From: Homalodisca vitripennis | Taxonomy: Eukaryota; Arthropoda; Insecta; Hemiptera; Cicadellidae | DNA length: 64,000 nucleotides | Assembly (NCBI RefSeq): GCF_021130785.1 | Contig: NC_060207.1 | Location: forward strand, 806,001-870,000 | Direction of reading: 5' to 3' | Shown here: positions 33,046-45,400 of the stretch, piece by piece | Layout: every line of letters begins with the position of its first letter | Position numbering within the stretch: the stretch's first letter is position 1 | Translations under genes and position numbers: made by a program | The notes under the pieces: model-generated | What the model was told of the DNA's origin: nothing | What the model saw: the letters and a program-made list of their open reading frames with translations, nothing else | Databases searched by the model: none

Positions 33046-34225
33046 CCCCATTAAAGCTCTTAAGAATCCAAGAACAGTAATTTCCATGATTTAGTTTACG
33101 AGTTGTCAAGTAAATGTATATAACTTTCCTAATCGCGTTCGAATATAATTCGTAGTCATGTGGTAATGGGCTTCGTTATTGGTTTTTCACTTGACATAAA
33201 GACAATTTTCATCACTTTAAGTTATTTATCCAAAAATAAATGTACTGGGAAGTGCTTATTTTATTAAAATTTACCAACTTTTAACTCAGAATAATAATTG
33301 TTACGTACATGATTTCAGTATTTAATATATGTTACTTCCCACTCCAAGTGTATATCTCTACAATATAACGAAGTAAATTATTGTTCAACATAAAATGTCA
33401 GAACATTTCTGAAACAAGCTATGATGATAATAAGTCTCTGTATTAATACACCTGTAAACGTTTACTGAAGTAGTATATCTCCGATCTCTGAAGTTGTAAG
33501 CGTATTTGAAGTATTGTGAATGTTGATCAACATCTTTTAGTTTCTGTTTAAATAGTTTCTGGTAGTGCAGAACTTGCAATTGAACGTTGGCGGTGAATAG
33601 ATAGCCAACATCTTGAAAGTCATAGCAGTTTGCTAATGAGCCCTACAAGTTTCCACAAAAGTTAAGATGGTTACCGTTTGCACATTTCTTTGTCTTTTAA
33701 ACAAACTCATAAAGTGTTCAAGAAAATTCTTTTTCCACTGTATTTCATGTATATTAGGTTGCAAGGTGGCCATTGAACAATAGGATTGAAATAATAATAG
33801 TCACTACCGTCGTAAAACAAGTTTAGGCTTACGGCCCTAATAAGTCATATATTGGATCACATACATACTGTATGTTCTTGGGCAGTTATCAGTAGCTCTT
33901 AGAGCTGCATTACCTAATTGAATTATATAGGCCATTACCTTTCAGAGGTTGGTTTACACCAGAGGTTGTGTGTACACAAGAGGTTCAGTGACATAAGGTT
34001 TAAGCCCAAATTTGCGTTGATTCAGTTTGGTTAAACAAGGCAGGAGTACACCACACCACGTGCACCAGGCTTCGCTAACATTAAATGCAAAACTTCAAGT
34101 ATAGCTCATTTAATTGTTGACAAATATAACGACAAACTATCAAAAGTAAAAAATATGTTTATCCTCTAGCAAACATACGATATGTGTCAGCCAACTCACT
34201 AGTTATCAGACTGAGTCTATAGACA
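33046..34225. other. Unannotated AT-rich DNA
   Basis: No gene was recognised. Confidence 0.4.
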
Positions 34226-35008
34226 AATTCTCGAAATATCTTGGTATAGTCAGAGGAATCGAAATTTATTGAGCCCACGAGTGATAGGTTGTGTTATCAC
34301 TCAGCCAACTAAGAGTGAGGTCTACCTTGTTCTTGTATACGGTATACTAGAAGAAGATCTCAAATATCTTGGTATAGTCAGAGGAATCGAAATTTATTGA
34401 GCCCACGAGTGATAGGTTGTGTTATCACTCAGCCAACTAAGAGTGAGGTCTACCTTGTTCTTGTATACGGTAAACTAGAAGAAGATCTCAAATATCTTGG
34501 TATAGTCAGAGGAATCGAAATTTATTGAGCCCACGAGTGATAGGTTGTGTTATCGCTCAGCCAACTAAGAGTGAGGTCTACCTTGTTCTTGTATACGGTA
34601 TACTAGAAGAAGATCTCAAATATCTTGGTATAGTCAGAGGAATCGAAATTTATTGAGCCCACGAGTGATAGGTTGTGTTATCACTCAGCCAACTAAGAGT
34701 GAGGTCTACCTTGTTCTTGTATACGGTAAACTAGAAGGAGATCTCAAATATCTTGGTATAGTCAGAGGAATCGAAATTTATTGATCCCACGAGTGATAGG
34801 TTGTGCTATCGCTCAGCCAACTTAGAGTGAGGTCTACCTTGTTCTTGTATACGGTAAACTAGAAGAAGATCTCAAATATCTTGGTATAGTCAGAGGAATC
34901 GAAATTTATTGAGCCCACGAGTGATAGGTTGTGTTATCGCTCAGCCAACTTAGAGTGAGGTCTACCTTGTTCTTGTATACGGTATACTAGAAGAAGATCT
35001 CAAATATC
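34226..35008. repeat. Tandem array, 128-bp unit (~6 copies)
   Basis: AGATCTCAAATATCTTGG recurs at 34355, 34483 and onward every 128 bp. Units are nearly identical. Each contains an 8-bp dyad GAGTGATA...TATCACTC (34279-34286 with 34295-34302 in the first). Several units carry TATCGCTC instead, which breaks it. Confidence 0.95.
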
Positions 35009-36322
35009 AAATTGTTATCGTATCATATAAGTTAGATTTCTAGCTACTGATTGCAATAAACGTTTTAAGGTCACAATGTATTGATACTGCATACTTTTAC
35101 TGTTGCATTCACTCTCGGATGTGTTTGTACATTTCAAGCCTTGATTACTCAAGGGGTACAAGAATGGAAACGAAACAGGAATATTTCCATTACAATGAAC
35201 AGCCGAAAAAGATAAATGCACTCTAAAAAACTACTTGAAACAGCCTAACAATTGCTGAACAACAAGAGAACGCTTTTAGGGTGAATTTATACAGCTTCCT
35301 TTTGAATTTCAAGTGTTCCTTTCCACTTTACGGTGCTCACGAAACATGGGATTATTATAGTTATTACAGATAAAACAACTGAATGAATAAGATACATGCG
35401 ATTCGGTTTACACTTATTATTGTGTGGTTTACTATCAGTTTAAAGGAAATTAAACATCATGTAACTGAAATACTGGCTACATCAAAACATCCGTAAATGG
35501 TCGTACACTTTACTTAATTTAATCTTTGTATCTGGTAAAATATATTTTCAATCTTTCATGTTCGCCTGTATAATGCAATTCTCTGCAATAGGACCAGGAC
35601 CGGCATCCAGAAAGATATGTCATTAGAGTTATTGTAATAAGTATTTCATTCAGAAATGGACACAATGGCTATGTACAGTAGCTTAAGCACTGAATGCTGA
35701 ACACATAGCAACAGATAAACTGGAAACTGATGTCTCTTGGATAAATGTCTATTTTTCACTCAAGAAAATAAATATAAATATTGTGTTTAGAACAGTCGAA
35801 TGACTTTGAAGAAGTCTAGATGTCATATTTTAGGGGTTGGAAAACTTTATTTGTAACAAAAAATAACAAATTTTTCATCAGTGACTTTTAAATCTAAGCT
35901 CTTAACTCTTAGCTCTAATTTTTAGTATTGCAAATAAAGATGACTGCAAACATTAACTCAAGGAATAAGACTGGCTTAGGGTTGTATTTATCATTTTTGT
36001 TATTATAAATTTGAGTATTTTTAGAAAAACTAATCAAAGGTCAGAATATAAATAATTTTTAATATAGTTCTACGAAAACAAGACTTACTTAAATTGTTTG
36101 ATAACACTTTTCTCTATAGGAAAGTTTTGTAATATTTCATTAAATTGCATGGTAAGATTTTATATTTTATATGAGCATGAAATAGGTTACAAATAAGCAT
36201 AAATATGATTACATGTGATAAACATTAGAACATGTACGGACTCAAAAAACGGAATATTGTTTATTTGTAATGAAGTTAAATTATCAATGATCATGATAAA
36301 AATAAAGAAAGAGAGAGACTTT
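35009..36322. other. Unannotated AT-rich DNA
   Basis: No gene or element was recognised. Confidence 0.4.
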
Positions 36323-37015
36323 TGACATTTCTTTATTTCCCCTGCTGTGATTTAGACCATGGGTCCAATCTATTATAACAACAGCTACAAAATACATTTA
36401 CAAATACATATGACTTGTGGTGACAATATTTTTAATAAAAGTTTTTCTTCAAACAGATAATCAACAGATAATAATGATTATTGCTATTTATATAAACAAC
36501 AACATTAATTTCTAATAAAAATCAACATTTTAACTTACACAATTTTTATGTACTGAATTATTACAACAGTTGGTTTTTACTCACAAATCATCATAGCCTA
36601 CCTTTTTAAAAACATACTTTTCATTTTTTTAAAACTGTTTTTCACTATTACAATTGCTGATACTATCTTTCAATGAGTTTTACAACGTAAGTGACTGAGT
36701 ATGAACAGAATTAGTATTTATTACTGTTCTATGTAAAGGAAATTGCAAGGTATTTTCACCAAATCTTGTTTGGCGTAAATGTACATCTCTCATAAAGTTA
36801 TACTTCTCATGTAGGTACCCTGGCTCTTCTCTTTTAAGTGTTTTGTAAGCTAAATACAGCGTATTATATTCTAATCTTTCTTTTATTTTCATAACACCCA
36901 ATTGCCTATAATAATCAGTTACATGTTGATCTGATCTTAGTTTAAAAATAAATCTTATACAAGCATTTTGTGATCTCTGTAACTTACTTAAAGAGTAGGC
37001 TCTTACTTACATCAC
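36323..37015 (-). mobile_element. 5'-truncated LINE with possible target-site duplication
   Basis: On the minus strand, a C-terminal RT segment is followed by a ~350-base 3' UTR ending in GGGGAAATAAAGAAATG. Similar GA-rich flanks lie at 36308-36322 (AAAGAGAGAGACTTT) and 37016-37033 (AAAGAGAGAGAGAACTTT) and could be a target-site duplication. GA-rich sequence makes this less certain. Confidence 0.55.
36680..37000 (-). pseudogene. C-terminal fragment of LINE reverse transcriptase
   Basis: Read from about 37000 on the minus strand, the frame gives SKLQRSQNACIRFIFKLR, a variant of the LQ..QN.C.R.I...... block found after the RT thumb of CR1/Jockey-like LINEs. It continues as YYRQLGVMKIKERLEYNTL and a PGYL segment, the standard C-terminal pattern (LGWL.I..R......L..K...G..P.YL). 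The stop is at 36680. Catalytic blocks are absent, and the ATG at 36901 is internal. Confidence 0.7.
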
Positions 37016-37694
37016 AAAGAGAGAGAGAACTTTATGGAACTACACTGGTCCTCCTGCATTCCTTTGATCTAATGCTAATGAACGCGTTTTATGTCAGTTA
37101 TTTCCTAATATACTTAAATAGCTAATCCTAAATTAATAGCGTTTAAAATTTTATATTTACATATAGAACTTGCAGTTGAGCAGTGAGCACCGTGTTCAAT
37201 GTTACCAGTCTCGTGTTACAAGCTATCATGTTGTAGGTCATCACAGTGAATTATACCGTGCTTGTGAAACTAAGAGCATTACACGTCCGGAGAACAAAGT
37301 GGAACAGATGTAAGCAGATTTATCCAATTAGAGCATTAAATGAGCTTCTTACTCACAAAAATACTTAAGACACTCTTTGCTAGTAAACAAGAAACAATAT
37401 ATTGAATAAACGTTAATATTGTTACCAAATGATTATTCGTCAATATTGAAAATCTTAAATAGTTTAACGTACCAAATATTATTTACAAAATAATTCCCTC
37501 TAAGTGTGATACTCATACTATCGTAATGTGCATTACGCTTGTTTCCCTCAAATTAATTATGAGCGGTTTATTTATAAAATATGTATTTTGCTTACAAGTA
37601 CTCAGGAAAGAAGAATGTTTACCCTGAAAAAACTTGAAATATTATTTAAAATTTCAAAAAAGTTGTAATAATAACAGTGAGTTGATGAGCTAAG
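37016..37694. other. Unannotated AT-rich DNA
   Basis: No gene was recognised. Confidence 0.4.
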
Positions 37695-38312
37695 ATGTAG
37701 GCGCGCTGTACTACGTCACGTACAGCAGTCGCATATAGCTGTAGGTGCGCTGTACTTGGTCACGTTCAGTAGACGCATATAGCTGTACGCGCTGTACTTG
37801 GTCATGTACATCAGTCGTATGTAGCTGTGCACGCAGTACTACGTCACGGACAGCAGTCGCATATAGCTGTAGGTGCGCTGTACTTGGTCACGTTCAGTAG
37901 ACGCATGTAGCTGTACGCGCTGTACTTGGTCACGTACATCAGTCGTATGTAGCTGTGCACGCAGTACTACGTCACGGACAGCAGTCGCATATAGCTGTAG
38001 GTGCGCTGTACTTGGTCACGTTCAGTAGACGCATGTAGCTGTACGCGCTGTACTTGGTCACGTACATCAGGCGTATGTAGCTGTGCGCGCTGTACTTGAT
38101 CACGTAAATCAGTCGCATGTAGTTGTGCGCGCTGTACTTGGTCACGTACAACAGGTGTATGTAGCTGTGCGAGCTGTACTTGATCACGTTCAGTAGACGC
38201 ATGTAGCTGTGCGCGCTGTACTTGGTCACGTACAGCAGGTGTATGTAGCTGTGCGCGCTGTACTTGGTCACGTACATCAGCCGCATGTAGCTGTGCGCGA
38301 TGTGCTTGGTCA
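37695..38312. repeat. Tandem array, 42-bp unit (~15 copies) with ~128-bp trimer period
   Basis: Units have the form GCGCGCTGTACTTGGTCACG followed by TACA/TTCA and CAGTCGCATGTAGCTGT-type ends. Variants recur in groups of three at the left (GTAGGTGCGC at 37741, 37869 and 37998), giving a trimeric higher order. A CTGTAC...GTACAG dyad occurs (38216-38221 with 38230-38235). The period equals 14 codons, so two minus-strand frames are open for ~125 codons. I treat these as an artefact. Confidence 0.95.
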
Positions 38313-38569
38313 TGCGTAAAATCATCGGCCTGTGTATAGTCACATGTCAAACCTTTTCATAACAAGTTTGAAATGAATATATTACTCTCTTTTAATTAAC
38401 AGTTTTGTGTTTGGAACATAAATGCTTACATTTTGCTTACAATTACTACGAAAAAATAAATCGTGGTATTTTTAAAAAATTAAATAAATTTTGTAGATTT
38501 AGAAAATCAATATAGAAAATTGCATGTTTGTGTATGGAAAAACTCCAAAAACCTATGTGATTCGTATAG
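38313..38569. other. Short unannotated spacer
   Basis: AT-rich sequence with no recognised content between the 42-bp array and the next LINE fragment. Confidence 0.4.
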
Positions 38570-39178
38570 TTCTTAACGGTCCACACAAAGTTATTAATAT
38601 ATATTGACAGCATTTGTTCAAAGGTTTCCTCAGGCATTTATGTCTTACGGAAGCTTGCAAAATTCTGCTCTTTGGATATACTAAGAACGGCCTACTTTGG
38701 CTTGGTATATCCACATCTGACATACGGTTTGAGACTGTGGGGCAGCTGTTCTAAATACAAATTCCAACGTGTAGTTAGAAGTCAAAAGAAAGCTGTCCGA
38801 ATCATTTCAAAATTGAACTTCAGAGATTCATGCAAAAACACCTTCAGGGAGCTTGGATTGCTGACTTTGCCCTGTCTCTATATCCTGGAGGTTGTCCTGT
38901 ACTGCCGTTCTAAGTGTAACTTGGTTCAAGGCAGGGACGTTCACCAGTATGGGACTAGAGGCAGGGACAACTTCCGCGTTCAACAACACAGAACTGCAGC
39001 ATTAGAACGTTTACCGTCTGAGGTTGGTGTCAAGCTAATCAATAAGCTCCCTGAAGAGATCAAACAATTGAATGACCAAAAAAAATTTAAAACTCGACTA
39101 AGACACCTTTTGGTGTCGAGGGTGTTTTACTCAGTTGACGAGTTTATGGAGAGCCGCTGGGACGAAATTCAAAACTAA
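38570..39178 (+). pseudogene. C-terminal fragment of LINE reverse transcriptase
   Basis: The frame is open for 203 codons from after the TAG at 38567-38569. It reads SSGIYVLRKLAKFCSLDILR, then TAYFGLVYPHLTYGLRLWG. This is the classic post-YADD LINE segment (S..Y.LR.L......L...Y....P.L.YG...WG). It continues through QKKAVRIISK and a C-terminal NFRVQQHRTA/LINKLPEEIK segment. The catalytic palm is missing. There is no internal disruption in the retained part, so the insertion may be fairly recent. The first alternative start codon (TTG 38672) is internal and meaningless. Confidence 0.8.
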
Positions 39179-39361
39179 CACGATCAATCCTCTGGTTCTG
39201 GTGTGGCAGTGGCAGGATTGTCTGGTGAGAATGAAGATGAGAGTGAATGAGAGAAACATGTGACTGTGTGCGTGAGTGAATGAAGTGTAGGCCTAACTTT
39301 TTATTATTTAAATATTCTGTGACGTTTGTATGCAATTTTATTATTGTTACCGCAATAAAGT

Positions 39362-39410
<49 letters not shown>
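38570..39410 (+). mobile_element. 5'-truncated LINE ending in a (TA)n tail
   Basis: RT C-terminal coding sequence (to 39178) is followed by a ~180-base 3' UTR with AATAAAG at 39354, and then a (TA)n tract at about 39364-39410. The 108-bp satellite begins directly after it. This suggests insertion at the satellite edge. Confidence 0.7.
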
Positions 39411-39411
<1 letters not shown>

Positions 39412-42400
39412 ATATATATATATTGATATAACTACGAGCACATTGATATCAGAAGTAACATCGATAACAACCGCGACTTAAAGCTATAAGGTTTGTTGCA
39501 ATTTATCATTATTCATTTTGATACAGTGTATTGATATATCTACGAGCACATTGAGATCATAAGTAACATCGATAACAACCGCGTCTTACCGCTATAAGGT
39601 TTATTGCAATTTATCATTAATCCTTTTGATACAGTTTATTGATATATCTACAAGCACACTGAGATCAGGAGTAACATCGATAACAACCGCAGCTTAAAGC
39701 TCTAAGGTTTGTAGCAATTTATCATTAATCCTTTTGATACAGTTTATTGATATATCTACGAGCACATTGAGATCAGAAGTAACATCGATCGCAACCGCGG
39801 CTAACCGCTCTAAGGTTTGTAGCAATTTATCATTAATCCTTTTGATACAGTTTATTGATATATCTACGAGCACATTGAGATCAGAAGTAACATTGATCAC
39901 AACCGCGGCTTAAAGCTATATGGTTTGTTGCAATTTATCATTATTCATTTTGATACAGTATATTGATATATCTACGAGCACATTGAGATCAGAAGTAACA
40001 TCGATAACAACCGCGTCTTACCGCTATAAGGTTTGTTGCAATTTATCATTAATCCTTTTGATACAGTTTATTGATATATCTACAAGCACATTTAGATCAG
40101 AAGTAACATCAATAAAAACGCCGTCTTACCGCTCTAAGGTTTGTAGCAATTTATCATTAATCCTTTTGATACAGTTTATTGATATATCTACGAGCACATT
40201 GAGATCAGAAATAACATCGATCGCAACCGCGGCTAACAGCTCTAAGGTTAGTAGCAATTTATCATTAAATCCTTTTGATACAGTGTATTGATATATCTAC
40301 GAGCACATTGAGATCAGAATTAACATCGATAACAACCGCGGCTTAACGCTATAAGGTTTGTTGCAATTTATCATTAATCCTTTTGATACAGTTTATTGAT
40401 ATATCTACAAGCACACTGAGATCAGAAGTAACATCGATAACAACCGCGGCTTAAAGCTATAAGGTTTGTTGCAATTTATCATTATTCATTTTGATACAGT
40501 GTATTGATATATCTACAACCACATTGAGATCAGAAGTAACATCGATAACAACCGCGTCTTACCGCTATAAGGTTTATTGCAATTTATCATTAATCCTTTT
40601 GATACAGTTTATTGATATATCTACAAGCACACTGAGATCAGGAGTAACATCGATAACAACCGCAGCTTAAAGCTCTAAGGTTTGTAGCAATTTATCATTA
40701 ATCCTTTTGATACAGTTTATTGATATATCTACGAGCACATTGAGATCAGAAGTAACATCGATCGCAACCGCGGCTAACCGCTCTAAGGTTTGTAGCAATT
40801 TATCATTAATCCTTTTGATACAGTTTATTGATATATCTACGAGCACATTGAGATCAGAAGTAACATTGATCACAACCGCGGCTTAAAGCTATATGGTTTG
40901 TTGCAATTTATCATTATTCATTTTGATACAGTATATTGATATATCTACGAGCACATTGAGATCAGAAGTAACATCGATAACAACCGCGTCTTACCGCTAT
41001 AAGGTTTGTTGCAATTTATCATTAATCCTTTTGATACAGTTTATTGATATATCTACAAGCACATTTAGATCAGAAGTAACATCAATAAAAACGCCGTCTT
41101 ACCGCTCTAAGGTTTGTAGCAATTTATCATTAATCCTTTTGATACAGTTTATTGATACGTATCTCTACGAGCACATTGAGATCAGAAATAACATCGATCG
41201 CAACCGCGGCTAACAGCTCTAAGGTTAGTAGCAATTTATCATTAATCCTTTTGATACAGTGTATTGATATATCTACGAGCACATTGAGATCAGAATTAAC
41301 ATCGATAACAACCGCGGCTTAACGCTATAAGGTTTGTTGCAATTTATCATTAATCCTTTTGATACAGTTTATTGATATATCTACAAGCACACTGAGATCA
41401 GAAGTAACATCGATAACAACCGCGGCTTAAAGCTATAAGGTTTGTTGCAATTTATCATTATTCATTTTGATACAGTGTATTGATATATCTACAACCACAT
41501 TGAGATCAGAAGTAACATCGATAACAACCGCGTCTTACCGCTATAAGGTTTGTTGCAATTTATCATTAATCCTTTTGATACAGTTTATTGATATATCTAC
41601 AAGCACACTGAGATCAGGAGTAACATCGATAACAACCGCAGCTTAAAGCTCTAAGGTTTGTAGCAATTTATCATTAATCCTTTTGATACAGTTTATTGAT
41701 ATATCTACGAGCACATTGAGATCAGAAGTAACATCGATCGCAACCGCGGCTAACCGCTCTAAGGTTTGTAGCAATTTATCATTAATCCTTTTGATACAGT
41801 TTATTGATATATCTACGAGCACATTGAGATCAGAAGTAACATCGATAACAACCGCGGCTTAAAGCTCTATAAGGTTTGTAGCAATTTATCATTAATCCTT
41901 TTGATACAGTTTATTGATATATCTACGAGCACATTGAGATCAGAAATTAACATCGATAACAACCGCGGCTTAACGCTATAAGGTTTGTTGCAATTTATCA
42001 TTAATCCTTTTGATACAGTTTATTGATATATCTACAAGCACATTGAGATCAGAAGTAACATCGATAACAACCGCGGCTTAACGCTCTAAGGTTTGTAGCA
42101 ATTTATCATTAATCCTTTTGATACAGTTTATTGATATATCTACGAGCACATTGAGATCAGAAATAACATCGATAACAACCGCGGCTTAACAGCTCTAAGG
42201 TTTGTAGCAATTTATCATTAATCCTTTTGATACAGTTTATTGATATATCTACGAGCACATTGAGATCAGAAGTAACATCGATAACAACCGCGGCTTAACG
42301 CTATAAGGTTTGTTGCAATTTATCATTAATCCTTTTGATACAGTTTATTGATATATCTACAAGCACACTGAGATCAGGAGTAACATCGATAACAACCGCA

Positions 42401-45400
42401 GCTTAAAGCTCTAAGGTTTGTAGCAATTTATCATTAATCCTTTTGATACAGTTTATTGATATATCTATGAGCACATTGAGATCAGAAGTAACATCGATCG
42501 CAACCGCGGCTAACCGCTCTAAGGTTTGTAGCAATTTATCATTAATCCTTTTGATACAGTTTATTGATATATCTACGAGCACATTGAGATCAGAAGTAAC
42601 ATTGATCACAACCGCGGCTTAAAGCTATATGGTTTGTTGCAATTTATCATTATTCATTTTGATACAGTATATTGATATATCTACGAGCACATTGAGATCA
42701 GAAGTAACATCGATAACAACCGCGTCTTACCGCTATAAGGTTTGTTGCAATTTATCATTAATCCTTTTGATACAGTTTATTGATATATCTACAAGCACAT
42801 TGAGATCAGAAGTAACATCAATAAAAACGCCGTCTTACCGCTCTAAGGTTTGTAGCAATTTATCATTAATCCTTTTGATACAGTTTATTGATACGTATAT
42901 CTACGAGCACATTGAGATCAGAAATAACATCGATCGCAACCGCGGCTAACAGCTCTAAGGTTAGTAGCAATTTATCATTAATCCTTTTGATACAGTGTAT
43001 TGATATATCTACGAGCACATTGAGATCAGAATTAACATCGATAACAACCGCGGCTTAACGCTATAAGGTTTGTTGCAATTTATCATTAATCCTTTTGATA
43101 CAGTTTATTGATATATCTACAAGCACATTGAGATCAGAAGTAACATCGATAACAACCGCGGCTTAACGCTCTAAGGTTTGTAGCAATTTATCATTAATCC
43201 TTTTGATACAGTTTATTGATATATCTACGAGCACATTGAGATCAGAAGTAACATCGATAACAACCGCGGCTTAACCGCTCTAAGGTTTGTAGCAATTTAT
43301 CATTAATCCTTTTGATACAGTTTATTGATATATCTACAAGCACATTGAGATCAGAAGTAACATCGATAACAACCGCGGCTTAAAGCTCTAAGGTTTGTAG
43401 CAATTTATCATTAATCCTTTTGATACAGTTTATTGATATATCTACGAGCACATTGAGATCAGAAGTAACATCGATCGCAACCGCGGCTAACCGCTCTAAG
43501 GTTTGTAGCAATTTATCATTAATCCTTTTGATACAGTTTATTGATATATCTACGAGCACATTGAGATCAGAAGTAACATCGATAACAACCGCGGCTTAAC
43601 GCTATAAGGTTTGTTGCAATTTATCATTAATCCTTTTGATACAGTTTATTGATATATCTACGAGCACATTGAGATCAGAAGTAACATCGATAACAACCGC
43701 GGCTTAACGCTATAAGGTTTGTAGCAATTTATCATTAATCCTTTTGATACAGTTTATTGATATATCTACGAGCACATTGAGATCAGAAGTAACATCGATA
43801 ACAACCGCGTCTTACCGCTCTAAGGTTTGTAGCAATTTATCATTAATCCTTTTGATACAGTTTATTGATATATCTACGAGCACATTGAGATCAGAAGTAA
43901 CATCGATAACAACCGCGGCTTACCGCTATAAGGTTTGTTGCAATTTATCATTAATCCTTTTGATACAGTTTATTGATATATCTACAAGCACATTGAGATC
44001 AGAAGTAACATCAATAAAAACGCCGTCTTACCGCTCTAAGGTTTGTAGCAATTTATCATTAATCCTTTTGATACAGTTTATTGATATATCTACGAGCACA
44101 TTGAGATCAGAAATAACATCGGTCGCAACCGCGGCTAACCGCTCTAAGGTTTGTAGCAATTTATCATTAATCCTTTTGATACAGTTTATTGATATATCTA
44201 CGAGCACATTGAGATCAGAATTAACATCGATAACAACCGCGGCTAACCGCTCTAAGGTTAGTAGCAATTTATCATTAATCCTTTTGATACAGTGTATTGA
44301 TATATCTACGAGCACATTGAGATCAGAATTAACATCGATAACAACCGCGGCTTAACGCTATAAGGTTTGTTGCAATTTATCATTAATCCTTTTGATACAG
44401 TTTATTGATATATCTACAAGCACATTGAGATCAGAAGTAACATCAATAAAAACGCCGTCTTACCGCTCTAAGGTTTGTAGCAATTTATCATTAATCCTTT
44501 TGATACAGTTTATTGATATATCTACGTGCACATTGAGATCAGAAATAACATCGATCGCAACCGCGGCTAACAGCTCTAAGGTTAGTAGCAATTTATCATT
44601 AATCCTTTTGATACAGTGTATTGATATATCTACGAGCTCATTGAGATCAGAATTAACATCGATAACAACCGCGGCTTAACGCTATAAGGTTTGTTGCAAT
44701 TTATCATTAATCCTTTTGATACAGTTTATTGATATATCTACAAGCACACTGAGATCAGAAGTAACATCGATAACAACCGCGGCTTAACGCTCTAAGGTTT
44801 GTAGCAATTTATCATTAATCCTTTTGATACAGTGTATTGATATATCTACGAGCACATTGAGATCAGAATTAACATCGATAACAACCGCGGCTTAACGCTA
44901 TAAGGTTTGTTGCAATTTATCATTAATCCTTTTGATACAGTTTATTGATATATCTACAAGCACATTGAGATCAGAAGTAACATCAATAAAAACGCCGTCT
45001 TACCGCTCTAAGGTTTGTAGCAATTTATCATTAATCCTTTTGATACAGTTTATTGATATATCTACGTGCACATTGAGATCAGAAGTAACATCGATCGCAA
45101 CCGCGGCTAACCGCTCTAAGGTTTGTAGCAATTTATCATTAATCCTTTTGATACAGTGTATTGATATATCTACGAGCACATTGAGATCAGAATTAACATC
45201 GATAACAACCGCGGCTTAACGCTATAAGGTTTGTTGCAATTTATCATTAATCCTTTTGATACAGTTTATTGATATATCTACAAGCACATTGAGATCAGAA
45301 GTAACATCAATAAAAACGCCGTCTTACCGCTCTAAGGTTTGTAGCAATTTATCATTAATCCTTTTGATACAGTTTATTGATATATCTACGAGCACATTGA

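Noticed and set aside
32407..33094. Pro/Thr/Cys-rich secreted or mucin-like protein of 215 codons
   Set aside because: It is a 15-bp C/T-rich minisatellite in which all three frames are open. No signal peptide or conserved domain is present.
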